Shown here piece after piece: positions 52,367 to 61,643 of a stretch of DNA of 64,000 nt. Origin of the DNA: an uncultured Clostridium sp. (lineage in GTDB: Bacteria; Bacillota; Clostridia; TANB77; CAG-508); the NCBI GenBank assembly GCA_900555835.1, contig USMK01000008.1, forward strand, positions 1-64,000, in the 5' to 3' direction. Within the stretch, counting starts at the first letter, position 1. Each line of letters begins with the position of its first letter. The position numbers were made by a program, and so were the translations under genes. The notes under the pieces were generated by a model that was given only the letters and a program-made list of their open reading frames with translations, ran no database searches and was not told the DNA's origin.

Positions 52367-53385
52367 TGATAAATTGGTATTTACAATCTGGGAAAGATTC
52401 TGATGTTGTAACAAGTACAAGAATAAGAATTGCAAGAAATATTAAAGATAATAAATTTAAAAATAAAATGAGTAAAGAAGAAAAAGAAACTGTAATAGAT
52501 AAAATAGAAAACATCTTACCACAAATTGGTTATGGATTAAAACTTATTAGATTAAAAGATTTAGATAATTTAAATTTATTAAGTCTAATAGAAAAACATC
52601 TAATAAGTCCAAATTTCGCAGTAAATTCAAAAGAAACAGGAGCTATATTGATAAATGCAGACGAAAATATTTGTATAATGATAAATGAAGAAGATCATAT
52701 AAGAATACAAGTTTTTGCTTCTGGTTTGGAACTAGATAATTCTCTAAATTTAGCTAATGAAATTGAAAAAGAAATGGGCAATTTAATAAATTATGCGTTT
52801 AGCGAAAAATATGGTTACTTAACAGAGAATATGACTAATGTAGGAACAGGCTTGCGTGCTTCTGTAATGGTACATCTTCCTGCTCTAACTGCAACACGCA
52901 ATATTGATAAGGTTTTAGATGTTGTAAATGGTTTTGGAATGAATATTAGAGGATTATACGGAGATGGAAGTGAAACACAAGGAAATGTATATCAAATTTC
53001 TAATAAGCAATCATTAGGGATTTCTGATAAGGAGATTATAAATAATCTTAAACTAATCACAAGCAAAATTATAGAGCAAGAGAGAATGGCTAGAAAATAT
53101 CTGGCAAAAAAATCTATGGAATTAGAAGATAGAGTGTACAGGGCTTATGGAATTTTATCAAATTGCCGTAAAGTAAGTGCAAATGAAACAAAAAAATTGA
53201 TATCTGATGTTAAATTAGGTACAGATTTGGGAATAATTAAAGAAATGAATGATTTAAAAGTAAACAAACTAGATTTATATACAAAATCTGCAAGTTTACA
53301 GTTATTCATAGGACAAACTTTAAATGAAAATGAAAGAGAAATTGCAAGAGCAGAAACGATTAAGAAAATTTTAGCCGAAAATTAA
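52366..53385 (+). CDS. mcsB: Protein-arginine kinase McsB
   Basis: 339 residues, phosphagen-kinase fold. ATP-binding arginines are in VVTSTRIRIARNI; RASVMVHLPAL and IRGLYGDGSE are the catalytic-core segments. Phosphorylates arginines of CtsR and misfolded proteins, tagging them for ClpCP. Confidence 0.95.
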   Translation: MINWYLQSGKDSDVVTSTRIRIARNIKDNKFKNKMSKEEKETVIDKIENILPQIGYGLKLIRLKDLDNLNLLSLIEKHLISPNFAVNSKETGAILINADENICIMINEEDHIRIQVFASGLELDNSLNLANEIEKEMGNLINYAFSEKYGYLTENMTNVGTGLRASVMVHLPALTATRNIDKVLDVVNGFGMNIRGLYGDGSETQGNVYQISNKQSLGISDKEIINNLKLITSKIIEQERMARKYLAKKSMELEDRVYRAYGILSNCRKVSANETKKLISDVKLGTDLGIIKEMNDLKVNKLDLYTKSASLQLFIGQTLNENEREIARAETIKKILAEN

Positions 53386-53403
53386 AGGAGGTATAATAAA
53401 TAT

Positions 53404-55854
53404 ATGTATTATAAATTTACAAACAGAGCTCAAAAGGCATTAGAACTAGCAGAACGAATTGCTATGGACCTTGGTCATAACTATATAGGAACAGAGCATC
53501 TTTTATATGGACTTGCAAAAGAAGGCACAGGAGTAGCCAGCAAAGTTCTAGAAGAGCAAAATATAACAGCAGAGGACATATTAAGCAAAATAGAGGAACT
53601 TATAGGTAGAGAAGCCAGCCCAGTAACTGCAACAATGGGTTTCACTCCAAGAACAAAAAGAGTAATAGAAAATTCTTTTAGAGAGTCAAAAAGACTTGGC
53701 TCAAACTATATTGGAACAGAACATATACTTATTGGCCTTATGAGAGAAGCAGATAGTATTGCTGTAAAAATATTACTTGATTTGAATTTGAATGTTGAAA
53801 AACTGTATAATGAAATTATAAAAGTGATAAATGAATATGAAAATAATAGTAATACCGCTCAAAAAAATAGTAATGATAAGACTAAAACTAGCTATAATTC
53901 AACTACTACATTAAATCAATTTGGTACAGATTTAACTAAACAAGCAGAGGAAGGAAAATTAGACCCTGTAATTGGTAGAAAAAATGAAACTGAAAGAGTT
54001 ATACAAATTTTATCTAGAAGAACCAAAAATAATCCTTGCTTAATAGGCGAGCCAGGAGTTGGCAAAACGGCAGTAGTAGAAGGATTAGCACAAAAAATAA
54101 TTGAAGGAAATATACCTGAAACCTTAAAAGGAAAAAGGGTTGTAAGTATAGATATTTCTTCAATGGTTGCTGGTGCAAAATATAGAGGTGATTTTGAAGA
54201 AAGAATTAAAAAATCACTAAATGAAGCAAAAAAAGCAGGAGATGTAATCTTATTTATAGACGAAATTCATACAATTGTAGGTGCAGGATCGGCAGAAGGT
54301 GCAATAGATGCTGCCAATATTTTAAAACCACTACTTGCAAGGGGGGAAATTCAAGTAATAGGTGCAACTACTTTAAATGAATACAGAAAATATATAGAAA
54401 AAGATAGTGCACTAGAAAGAAGATTTCAACCAATAATGGTAAATGAGCCATCAAGAGAAGATACAATACAAATTATAAAAGGAATAAGAGATAAATATGA
54501 AGCACATCACAATGTAAAAATAAGCGACAGCGCAATAGAAATTGCAGTTGATTTATCTATAAGATATATAAATGACAGATTTTTGCCAGACAAAGCAATA
54601 GATGTAATAGACGAGGCTTCTTCAAAAGCAAGACTTGCAAGCTATACAGAGCCTGATAAGCTAAAAAAATTGGAAGATGCGTTAAATGAAATTGTTAAAG
54701 AAAAAGAAGAGGCAATTGCAATACAAGACTTTGAAAAAGCCGCTATTTTAAGGGATAAAGAAAGAACTGAAAAGGCAAAAATAGAAAATGAAAGAGAAAA
54801 ATGGAAAGAAAAGAGTAGTAAAAAGGTAATAAATATAACAGAAGAAGATATCGCAAATGTAATAGCAAATTGGACTGGTATACCTGCTACTAAAATAAGT
54901 CAAACAGAAAATGAAAAATTAAGAAAAATGGAAGATATATTGCACAAACGTGTAATTGGGCAAGAAGAAGCTGTTGTTGCAGTTGCAAAAGCTATAAGAA
55001 GAGGTCGAGTTGGATTAAAAGATCCAAAACGTCCAATAGGTTCATTCTTATTCTTAGGTCCAACTGGTGTTGGAAAAACAGAACTTTCAAAAGCCCTAGC
55101 AGAAGCATTGTTTGGAAACGAAGATGCTATGATAAGAGTAGATATGTCTGAATTTATGGAAAGCCATTCTGTATCTAAGCTAATTGGTTCGCCTCCTGGA
55201 TATGTGGGCTATGATGAAGCAGGAGGATTAACCGAAAAGGTAAGAAGAAAACCATATTCAGTAATATTATTTGACGAAATTGAAAAAGCCCATCCAGATG
55301 TAATGAACATACTTCTTCAAATACTAGAAGATGGACGTTTAACAGATGCACAAGGAAGAACAGTAGATTTCAAAAACTCAGTAATAATAATGACATCAAA
55401 TGTAGGCGCAAGGATTATTGCAGAAAATAAATTATTGGGATTTGGAACTCCGGAAAAGGAAAAAGAAGAAAAGACATATGAAGATACCAAGAAGAATGTT
55501 ATGGCAGAGCTTAAAAAGACATTTAGACCTGAATTTATAAACAGAATAGACGAGATAATTGTGTTCCATAAATTAACTAAAACAGAAATAGGCAAAATTA
55601 TAGATTTAATGCTTGAAGAAACAAAGAAAAGATTAGAGGCACAGAATATAAAAATAATACTAGACGAAAGTGTGAAGGAGCTAATTGCAAAAAAAGGAAC
55701 AGACGAGAGCTATGGTGCAAGACCTTTAAGACGTGCTATACAAAGCTACTTAGAGGATAATCTGGCAGAGGCAATATTGGATGGAAAATTAGCAAATGGC
55801 ACAAAAGCCAAAGTAAGTGCAGAAAATGACGAAATCATAATTAAAGCTAAGTAA
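53404..55854 (+). CDS. clpC: ClpC AAA+ unfoldase
   Basis: 816 residues. A Clp_N double repeat (1-145) is followed by D1 with GEPGVGKT, a coiled-coil M domain containing a UVR-like EEAIAIQDFEKAAILRDKER, and D2 with GPTGVGKTELS and FDEIEKAHPDV. The C-terminal D2-small domain is complete. Partner of ClpP and of McsB adaptors. AAAGGAGG precedes ATG 53404. Confidence 0.96.
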   Translation: MYYKFTNRAQKALELAERIAMDLGHNYIGTEHLLYGLAKEGTGVASKVLEEQNITAEDILSKIEELIGREASPVTATMGFTPRTKRVIENSFRESKRLGSNYIGTEHILIGLMREADSIAVKILLDLNLNVEKLYNEIIKVINEYENNSNTAQKNSNDKTKTSYNSTTTLNQFGTDLTKQAEEGKLDPVIGRKNETERVIQILSRRTKNNPCLIGEPGVGKTAVVEGLAQKIIEGNIPETLKGKRVVSIDISSMVAGAKYRGDFEERIKKSLNEAKKAGDVILFIDEIHTIVGAGSAEGAIDAANILKPLLARGEIQVIGATTLNEYRKYIEKDSALERRFQPIMVNEPSREDTIQIIKGIRDKYEAHHNVKISDSAIEIAVDLSIRYINDRFLPDKAIDVIDEASSKARLASYTEPDKLKKLEDALNEIVKEKEEAIAIQDFEKAAILRDKERTEKAKIENEREKWKEKSSKKVINITEEDIANVIANWTGIPATKISQTENEKLRKMEDILHKRVIGQEEAVVAVAKAIRRGRVGLKDPKRPIGSFLFLGPTGVGKTELSKALAEALFGNEDAMIRVDMSEFMESHSVSKLIGSPPGYVGYDEAGGLTEKVRRKPYSVILFDEIEKAHPDVMNILLQILEDGRLTDAQGRTVDFKNSVIIMTSNVGARIIAENKLLGFGTPEKEKEEKTYEDTKKNVMAELKKTFRPEFINRIDEIIVFHKLTKTEIGKIIDLMLEETKKRLEAQNIKIILDESVKELIAKKGTDESYGARPLRRAIQSYLEDNLAEAILDGKLANGTKAKVSAENDEIIIKAK

Positions 55855-56517
55855 TATTTTGAGCTTTTACAATAATTCTATTACCTGTAAGATTGTTGCA
55901 GGTAATAAGGGTTATTTCTTTGGTATTAGGAAATGTAGGTACTGTGCAAGAGATATCGTTTGTGGAGGTTTCGTATTTGTCGAAAACGGTATATTTTAAC
56001 ATATTTCCATTTTGATTAAATATTTGGATTTCGTCATTGATTGTTAGCTTATTTAAGTTGCTAAAAAAACGGGAATCGTTGTAGTTATGTGCAACAATGC
56101 ATAGGTTTCCGAATTTCATTGGCATTTGGTCCGGAGAATTTGCAGGGAGCTATTTTTAAGAGTTCATCATTTATGTCGGAGATAATTGGATAACTAATTT
56201 TGATTTTGTCAATTTTTATGATGCCGATAATGGAGAATAATTTTTCAGTTTCAGTATTTTGCTGTGCAGATGTATTATCTGAATATAATCTAGAAATACT
56301 ATAATCAGAAGAGCCGGCTTAAATATAAATTAGATTTTTTGTAATCGACATAGAAATTGTAAGCCATGTAAACTAAAATGAAAATTAGTAAAAAAACAGA
56401 TAAAACTAGCAAAGTCATAAACTTAATTTGCTTAGAACTAACAGAGATGGATGACTTAGGATTATTATGAGTATTCAATTTAACTTTATTATATTTAGGA
56501 TTTAATATTTGATTCAT
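55847..56517 (-). CDS. Sortase read through two +1 shifts at CGG (56316 and 56111)
   Basis: At face value three fragments in two frames, but each break is an in-frame CGG followed by GGN. From ATG 56517 a membrane helix (about 22-45) leads to NLYLS; CGG (56316-56314) shifts to GGC giving GSSDYSISRLYSDN. After 68 codons CGG (56111-56109) shifts to GGA giving NEI-GNLCIVAHNYN. The third part has the catalytic Cys in TLITCNN and Arg in GNRIIVKAQ; the His is in VAHNY. Total about 222 residues, a complete sortase. The first shifted frame is open for exactly the 68 codons between the two sites. No ribosome site is clear, and a dispersed repeat sits just upstream. It overlaps the clpC end by 8 bases. 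Confidence 0.82.
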
Positions 56518-56566
56518 ATAATTATTTTTTGTAAATTTTGCAATATATATACAGGAAAATTTTACA

Positions 56567-56609
56567 GGGGACGTTTCCTTTTGAGTCATTTTGACTCAAG
56601 GGGGACATA
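56567..56609. repeat. Dispersed palindromic repeat, copy 3
   Basis: GGGGACGTTTCCTTTTGAGT then CATTTTGACTCAAGGGGGAC. It keeps the palindrome and GGGGAC ends but lacks the TGCTTCATA flank. It lies upstream of the minus-strand sortase, 47 bases ahead of the hrcA -35 box. Confidence 0.85.
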
Positions 56610-56655
56610 GGTTGGTGGGAGTTTGTGTTCTTTGTGTAAATTTTTGAAAAATGTA

Positions 56656-56684
56656 TTGACAAATTAGCTTTTTGGATATAATAT
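56656..56684 (+). promoter_or_regulatory. Promoter of the hrcA-grpE-dnaK-dnaJ operon
   Basis: TTGACA (56656-56661) and overlapping -10 candidates TATAAT (56677, 15-bp spacer) or TAATAT (56679, 17-bp spacer). Confidence 0.75.
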
Positions 56685-56693
56685 ATAGTCAAG

Positions 56694-56720
56694 TTAGCAC
56701 TTAGGACTGTTGAGTGCTAA
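56694..56720 (+). promoter_or_regulatory. CIRCE operator (HrcA-binding inverted repeat)
   Basis: TTAGCACTT-N9-GAGTGCTAA; one mismatch from the perfect TTAGCACTC-N9-GAGTGCTAA. It lies in the 5' UTR of hrcA. Confidence 0.95.
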
Positions 56721-56735
56721 AAGAGGTGATGGAAT

Positions 56736-57788
56736 ATGGAGCTTGACGATAGAAAGAAACGAATATTGCAAGCTATAATTGAACAATATATTGGGACAGC
56801 GGAACCTGTAAGTTCGGGTGCTTTGGTTGATAATTATGGAATGGAGCTTAGTAGTGCTACCATAAGAAATGAAATGGCTAATTTGGAGCAAAATGGATAT
56901 ATTGAGAAGCCACATACTTCTGCTGGGCGTATTCCTTCGGCTAAGGGTTATAGATTTTATGTGGACGAACTTTTGAAAGATGATAATATAAGTTTTGATG
57001 AGATAAAGTATATTCAAAAGTGTTTACAGACAAATGCTAATGCTATGGAGGAACTTACAAAGATTGCTACACATACACTTTCTGAGATAACGCATTATAC
57101 TACTGTTGCGATTGGCCCAAAAACAGAGACACATACGATTATTGATATAAAATTTGTTTTATTAGGTACTAGATTGCTTATGGCTGTTATTTTGACTGAT
57201 ACAGGTATTGTGAAAGAAACAATGATAAAGTTTGATTCTGATATAACTGAATTACAAGTTGAAAAATTGAATTATGTGTTTAATAGCAAATTAAGAGGTA
57301 AGGCATTAGGTCAGATAGACATACCAATGAAAGAGCTAATAATGTCTGAGATGGCATATGAGTTAAAAATTATTAAGCCGATAATTGAAGAAATAAATAA
57401 GGTTGTTAAAGAAGATTATGATATATATTTAGAGGGAAGAGATAAAGTTTTTGATTTTCCAGAGTTTAGCGATTTAGATACAGCTAGAAAGCTTTTAAAT
57501 ATGCTGGAAACCAAAGATTTGGTTTGTGAAATTTTAGATCCAACTTCAAATAATAATATAAATGTTTATATTGGAAATGAAAATGAATATGACGAGCTTA
57601 AAAATCTAAGTATAATTGTTTTTAGAAATGCAGTAAATGAAAAAGATTTAGGAACAATTGGAATAATTGGACCTACAAGAATGGATTATTCAAAAGTAAT
57701 TTCTGTTATGAAATATATAAATGCTGTGCTAAATGAAAAATGGAAGACTTTTGAGGATAATCATAATATAGAGAAAGAAGGTATGTAA
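56736..57788 (+). CDS. hrcA: Heat-inducible repressor HrcA
   Basis: 350 residues. The N-terminal winged-helix (LSSATIRNEMANLEQNGYIE, HTSAGRIPSAKGYRFYVD) is diagnostic; GAF-like dimerisation domain follows. Binds CIRCE with help from GroEL. Start ATG 56736 after GAGGTG. Its stop touches the grpE ATG. Confidence 0.96.
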   Translation: MELDDRKKRILQAIIEQYIGTAEPVSSGALVDNYGMELSSATIRNEMANLEQNGYIEKPHTSAGRIPSAKGYRFYVDELLKDDNISFDEIKYIQKCLQTNANAMEELTKIATHTLSEITHYTTVAIGPKTETHTIIDIKFVLLGTRLLMAVILTDTGIVKETMIKFDSDITELQVEKLNYVFNSKLRGKALGQIDIPMKELIMSEMAYELKIIKPIIEEINKVVKEDYDIYLEGRDKVFDFPEFSDLDTARKLLNMLETKDLVCEILDPTSNNNINVYIGNENEYDELKNLSIIVFRNAVNEKDLGTIGIIGPTRMDYSKVISVMKYINAVLNEKWKTFEDNHNIEKEGM

Positions 57789-58289
57789 ATGGAAGAAAAC
57801 AAGAATGAGGTTGAAAAAAAAGAAGAAACAACAGTTGATAATGAATTAGAACAAAAAGTGGAAGCTCTTGAAAAAGAAACCGCTGAGACTAGCGACAGAT
57901 TAAAAAGAGTAATGGCAGAGTTTGAAAACTACAAGAAAAGAAATCAAAAAGAAAAAGAAATGCAGTATACATCAATTTTAGGAGATGTTGTTGGCTCTTT
58001 ATTACCAGTAATGGATAATTTAGAAAAAGCCGTTAAAGCGAAAACCCAAGACGAAAACTACAAACAAGGTGTAGAACTTGTATTAAAACAAATGACAGAT
58101 ATGCTAGAAGGATTTGGAGTTAAGCCAATAGAAGCAATAGGAAACCCATTTGATCCAGAACTTCATGATGCGGTCAGCCATGTTGAAGATGCAGACCTTG
58201 GAGAGCAAATTGTAAAAGAAGAATATAGAAAAGGATACAAAATTGGAGACAAAGTAATTCGTCATTCAATGGTTATAGTTGCTAATTAA
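57789..58289 (+). CDS. grpE: GrpE nucleotide exchange factor
   Basis: 166 residues: acidic N-tail, long coiled coil (about 20-75) and the beta domain (GVKPIEAIGNPFDPELHDAV, KGYKIGDKVIRHSMVIVAN). Releases ADP from DnaK. Confidence 0.95.
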   Translation: MEENKNEVEKKEETTVDNELEQKVEALEKETAETSDRLKRVMAEFENYKKRNQKEKEMQYTSILGDVVGSLLPVMDNLEKAVKAKTQDENYKQGVELVLKQMTDMLEGFGVKPIEAIGNPFDPELHDAVSHVEDADLGEQIVKEEYRKGYKIGDKVIRHSMVIVAN

Positions 58290-58400
58290 ATTAAATAAAA
58301 ACTTATTTAATTAAAAATATATACACAAAAGAAAGTAAAAAATAAAGAATAAAATAAAAAAGAAAGCGGAAAATAAGACCGCAAAAGGAGGATTTTTAAA

Positions 58401-60251
58401 ATGTCAAAAATTATAGGAATTGATTTAGGAACAACAAATTCTTGCGTAGCAGTTATGGAAGGAGGAGAGCCAGTAGTTATACCAAATCCAGAAGGAAGTA
58501 GAACAACACCAAGTGTTGTAGCATTTTCTAAAAATGGAGAAAGACTAGTAGGACAAATAGCAAAACGTCAAGCAGTTACAAACCCAGACCATACAATAAT
58601 TTCAATTAAAAGAGATATGGGAACAGATAGAAAAGTTAAAATAGGTGATGACGAATTTACACCACAAGAAATATCTGCAATGATATTACAAAAATTAAAA
58701 TCAGATGCTGAAAACTATTTAGGACAACAAGTAACACAAGCTGTTATTACAGTACCAGCATATTTTAGTGATAGTCAAAGACAAGCAACAAAAGATGCAG
58801 GTAGAATTGCTGGACTTGAAGTATTAAGAATTATAAATGAACCAACAGCAGCAGCATTAGCATATGGAATGGATAAAGAAGATACAGATCAAAAAATAAT
58901 GGTATATGACTTAGGTGGAGGAACATTTGATGTTTCTATATTAGATATTGGTGATGGCGTATTTGAAGTTTTAGCTACAAGTGGAAATAATAGATTAGGT
59001 GGAGACGATTTTGACCAAAGAGTTATTGATTACTTAGTAGACGAATTCAAAAAAGCAGAAGGAATTGACTTAAAATCAGATAAAATGGCAATGCAAAGAT
59101 TAAAAGAAGCAGCAGAAAAAGCTAAAATAGAATTATCTGGAATGCAACAAACAAACATAAATTTACCATTTATTACAGCTGATAGCACAGGACCAAAGCA
59201 CTTAGATGTTACACTTACAAGAGCTAAATTTGAAGATTTAATTAGAGATTTAGTAGATAGCACAACAGGACCTGTAAATCAAGCGTTAAAAGATGCAGGA
59301 CTTACAAGTGATCAAATTCAACAAGTATTATTAGTTGGAGGTTCAACAAGAGTTCCATTGGTACAAGAAGCTGTAAAGAAAATAACAGGAAAAGAACCAC
59401 ACAAAGGAATTAACCCAGATGAATGTGTTGCAATTGGTGCAGCAATTCAAGGTGGTGTATTATCAGGAGATGTAAAAGACTTAGTATTACTAGATGTAAC
59501 ACCATTATCATTAGGTATTGAAACATATGGTGGAGTATTTACAAAATTGATTGAAAGAAATACAACAATACCAACAAAGAAATCTCAAATATTCTCAACA
59601 GCAGCAGACGGCCAAACAAGTGTTGAAGTACATGTATTACAAGGTGAAAGAGAAATGGCTGCATACAACAAAACATTAGGAAGATTCCAATTAACAGGAA
59701 TTCCAGCAGCTCCAAGAGGTGTGCCACAAATCGAAGTAACATTTGATATAGATGCAAACGGTATAGTACATGTATCTGCAAAAGATATGGCAACAGGAAA
59801 TAGTCAACAAGTATCTATTACAGCAAGCACAAACTTAACAGAAGACGATATTAACAAAGCTGTAAAAGACGCAGAAGCACATGCTAGTGAAGACAAAAAG
59901 AAGAAAGAAGAAATTGAAGCCAGAAACAATGCGGAGAGCTTAGTATATAATAGTCAAAAAACACTAGAACAACTTGGAGATAAAGTAAGTGGAGAAGAAA
60001 AAGCAAAAGTAGAAACAGAAATCGAAAATGTAAAAAAAGCTCTTGAAGGAGATAATGTAGATACAATAAAAGAAGCAACTGAAAAATTAACAACTGTATT
60101 CTATGAAATATCTGAAAAATTATATAGCCAAGTAAATCCAAATGCAGGTGCAAATCCAGCAGGAGAAACAACAGGAACAACACAAAATGCAGACGGAAAT
60201 GTATATGATGCAGACTATAAAGTAGAAAATGACGATGACAAAAAAGAATAA
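58401..60251 (+). CDS. dnaK: Chaperone DnaK
   Basis: 616 residues. Nucleotide-binding domain with IIGIDLGTTNSCVAVMEGG, VYDLGGGTFDVS and LLVGGSTRVPLV; substrate domain with LLDVTPLSLGIETYGG; lid and disordered acidic C-terminus. Ribosome site AAAGGAGG before ATG 58401. The 110-base gap after grpE is AT-rich with no gene. Confidence 0.98.
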   Translation: MSKIIGIDLGTTNSCVAVMEGGEPVVIPNPEGSRTTPSVVAFSKNGERLVGQIAKRQAVTNPDHTIISIKRDMGTDRKVKIGDDEFTPQEISAMILQKLKSDAENYLGQQVTQAVITVPAYFSDSQRQATKDAGRIAGLEVLRIINEPTAAALAYGMDKEDTDQKIMVYDLGGGTFDVSILDIGDGVFEVLATSGNNRLGGDDFDQRVIDYLVDEFKKAEGIDLKSDKMAMQRLKEAAEKAKIELSGMQQTNINLPFITADSTGPKHLDVTLTRAKFEDLIRDLVDSTTGPVNQALKDAGLTSDQIQQVLLVGGSTRVPLVQEAVKKITGKEPHKGINPDECVAIGAAIQGGVLSGDVKDLVLLDVTPLSLGIETYGGVFTKLIERNTTIPTKKSQIFSTAADGQTSVEVHVLQGEREMAAYNKTLGRFQLTGIPAAPRGVPQIEVTFDIDANGIVHVSAKDMATGNSQQVSITASTNLTEDDINKAVKDAEAHASEDKKKKEEIEARNNAESLVYNSQKTLEQLGDKVSGEEKAKVETEIENVKKALEGDNVDTIKEATEKLTTVFYEISEKLYSQVNPNAGANPAGETTGTTQNADGNVYDADYKVENDDDKKE

Positions 60252-60336
60252 TATGAAATAATAACATATATGAGTATTGTGCAATAAGCCAATACTCAAT
60301 ATGTGTTGTTATAATATAATTATAATGGAGGAAATA

Positions 60337-61485
60337 ATGGCTAATAAAAGAGATTATTATGAAGTCCTTGGTGTAGATAAAAATGCAACAGACGAAGAAC
60401 TAAAAAAAGCATATAGAAAACTTGCAAAAAAATACCATCCTGATGCCAACCCAGATAATAGAAAAGAAGCAGAAGCTAAATTTAAGGAGTTAAATGAAGC
60501 ATATGAAACATTATCAGATAAGCAAAAAAGACAAATGTATGACCAATTTGGACCAGAAGGACCATCAGGCTTTAATGGATTTGGTGGTTTTAATGGTCAA
60601 AACGGATCTTACACATATTCTACAAGCTATGGATTTGATGATGACATATTTTCTAATATATTTAAAGGATTTGGATTTGACTTTGGTGGTGGCGGAGCAA
60701 GAAATGACAATGGACCAAGAAGAGGACCTGATTTAAAATACAATTTAGAAATAACATTTGAAGAAGCTTTTTTAGGAGTAGAAAAAGAAATTGTAATATA
60801 CAGATATGATACTTGCAATACTTGCCATGGAAATAAAGCAAAACCAGGAACACAGCCAGAAACTTGTAATATATGCCACGGAACAGGTAAAATAGAACAG
60901 GTTGTTACAACTATATTTGGCCAAATGAAAACAGCTAAAACTTGCTCTACTTGTGGTGGAACAGGTAAAATAATAAAAGAACCTTGCCCAGAATGTAGAG
61001 GAAAAGGCAAAATAAAAAAACAAACAAAAATAAAAGTAAAAGTACCAGCAGGAATTGATGATAATCAAACCATAGTATTAAGAAATGAAGGCGAACCAGG
61101 AACACAGGGAGGGCCAAAAGGAGATTTATACATAGTTGTTCACATAAAAAGACATAGTATATATACAAGAAAAGGCGATGCGGTATATTGCGAAATTCCA
61201 ATAACATTTACACAAGCCGTACTTGGAGCTGAGCTTCAAATACCTATGGTAGATGGAACAAAGGAAAAATATAAAATACCAGATGGAACTCAAACTGGAA
61301 CAAGATTTGTAATAAGAAATAAAGGATTTAAAAATGTAAATGGAGTTCAAAGAGGAGATTTTATATTTACAGTAACAGTACAAGTACCAAAAAAACTAAC
61401 ATCAGAACAACGAGAACTACTAACAAAACTAGCCAAAACCATGAACGAACAACCACCAGTAAAAAAACGCGGTTTTTTCGGCTGA
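60337..61485 (+). CDS. dnaJ: Chaperone DnaJ
   Basis: 382 residues from ATG 60337 (TGGAGG upstream). J domain (DYYEVLGVDKNATDEELKKA, YHPDAN), Gly/Phe-rich region, and zinc domain with four CxxCxGxG-type motifs (CNTCHGNK, CNICHGTG, CSTCGGTG, CPECRGKG), the first lacking the last Gly. Complete type I DnaJ. Confidence 0.97.
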   Translation: MANKRDYYEVLGVDKNATDEELKKAYRKLAKKYHPDANPDNRKEAEAKFKELNEAYETLSDKQKRQMYDQFGPEGPSGFNGFGGFNGQNGSYTYSTSYGFDDDIFSNIFKGFGFDFGGGGARNDNGPRRGPDLKYNLEITFEEAFLGVEKEIVIYRYDTCNTCHGNKAKPGTQPETCNICHGTGKIEQVVTTIFGQMKTAKTCSTCGGTGKIIKEPCPECRGKGKIKKQTKIKVKVPAGIDDNQTIVLRNEGEPGTQGGPKGDLYIVVHIKRHSIYTRKGDAVYCEIPITFTQAVLGAELQIPMVDGTKEKYKIPDGTQTGTRFVIRNKGFKNVNGVQRGDFIFTVTVQVPKKLTSEQRELLTKLAKTMNEQPPVKKRGFFG

Positions 61486-61492
61486 TTAAATC

Positions 61493-61523
61493 AAAAAAGA
61501 CATATTAATTATGTCTTTTTTAG
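61493..61523 (+). terminator. Terminator of the hrcA operon
   Basis: Stem AAAAAAGACAT / ATGTCTTTTTT. Confidence 0.9.
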
Positions 61524-61643
61524 TTTGCGAAAATGATTGAATAATTTGGTTTTCTATAATATAATAGAAAAAAATATAGAGAAAGTCACTCTTTTGTCAC
61601 TTTTGTTTTATATTATATAATCAAAGAATAGAGGTGCTTATAA

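Noticed and set aside
2457..56316. The eight frame breaks as ordinary sequencing or assembly errors
   Set aside because: The sites share no sequence beyond CGG[ACT], yet all insert exactly one C, in codon phase, directly before a glycine codon, while out-of-phase CGG triplets in the same genes are unaffected. An error process does not know the reading frame. Raw reads would still be the final test.
2457..56316. RNA editing that removes C from CGG
   Set aside because: Editing by local sequence would also hit the many out-of-phase CGG triplets (for example AAC GGA), which would break those genes. Only in-frame CGG is affected, which points to the ribosome.
55847..56589. Minus-strand sortase as a pseudogene with two random frameshifts
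   Set aside because: My first reading placed one break at a single-A insertion near GGACCAAATG, but keeping the frame up to the CGG at 56111 gives a better protein (GPNANEIGNLCIVAHN). Both breaks are CGG-GGN and all catalytic residues remain.
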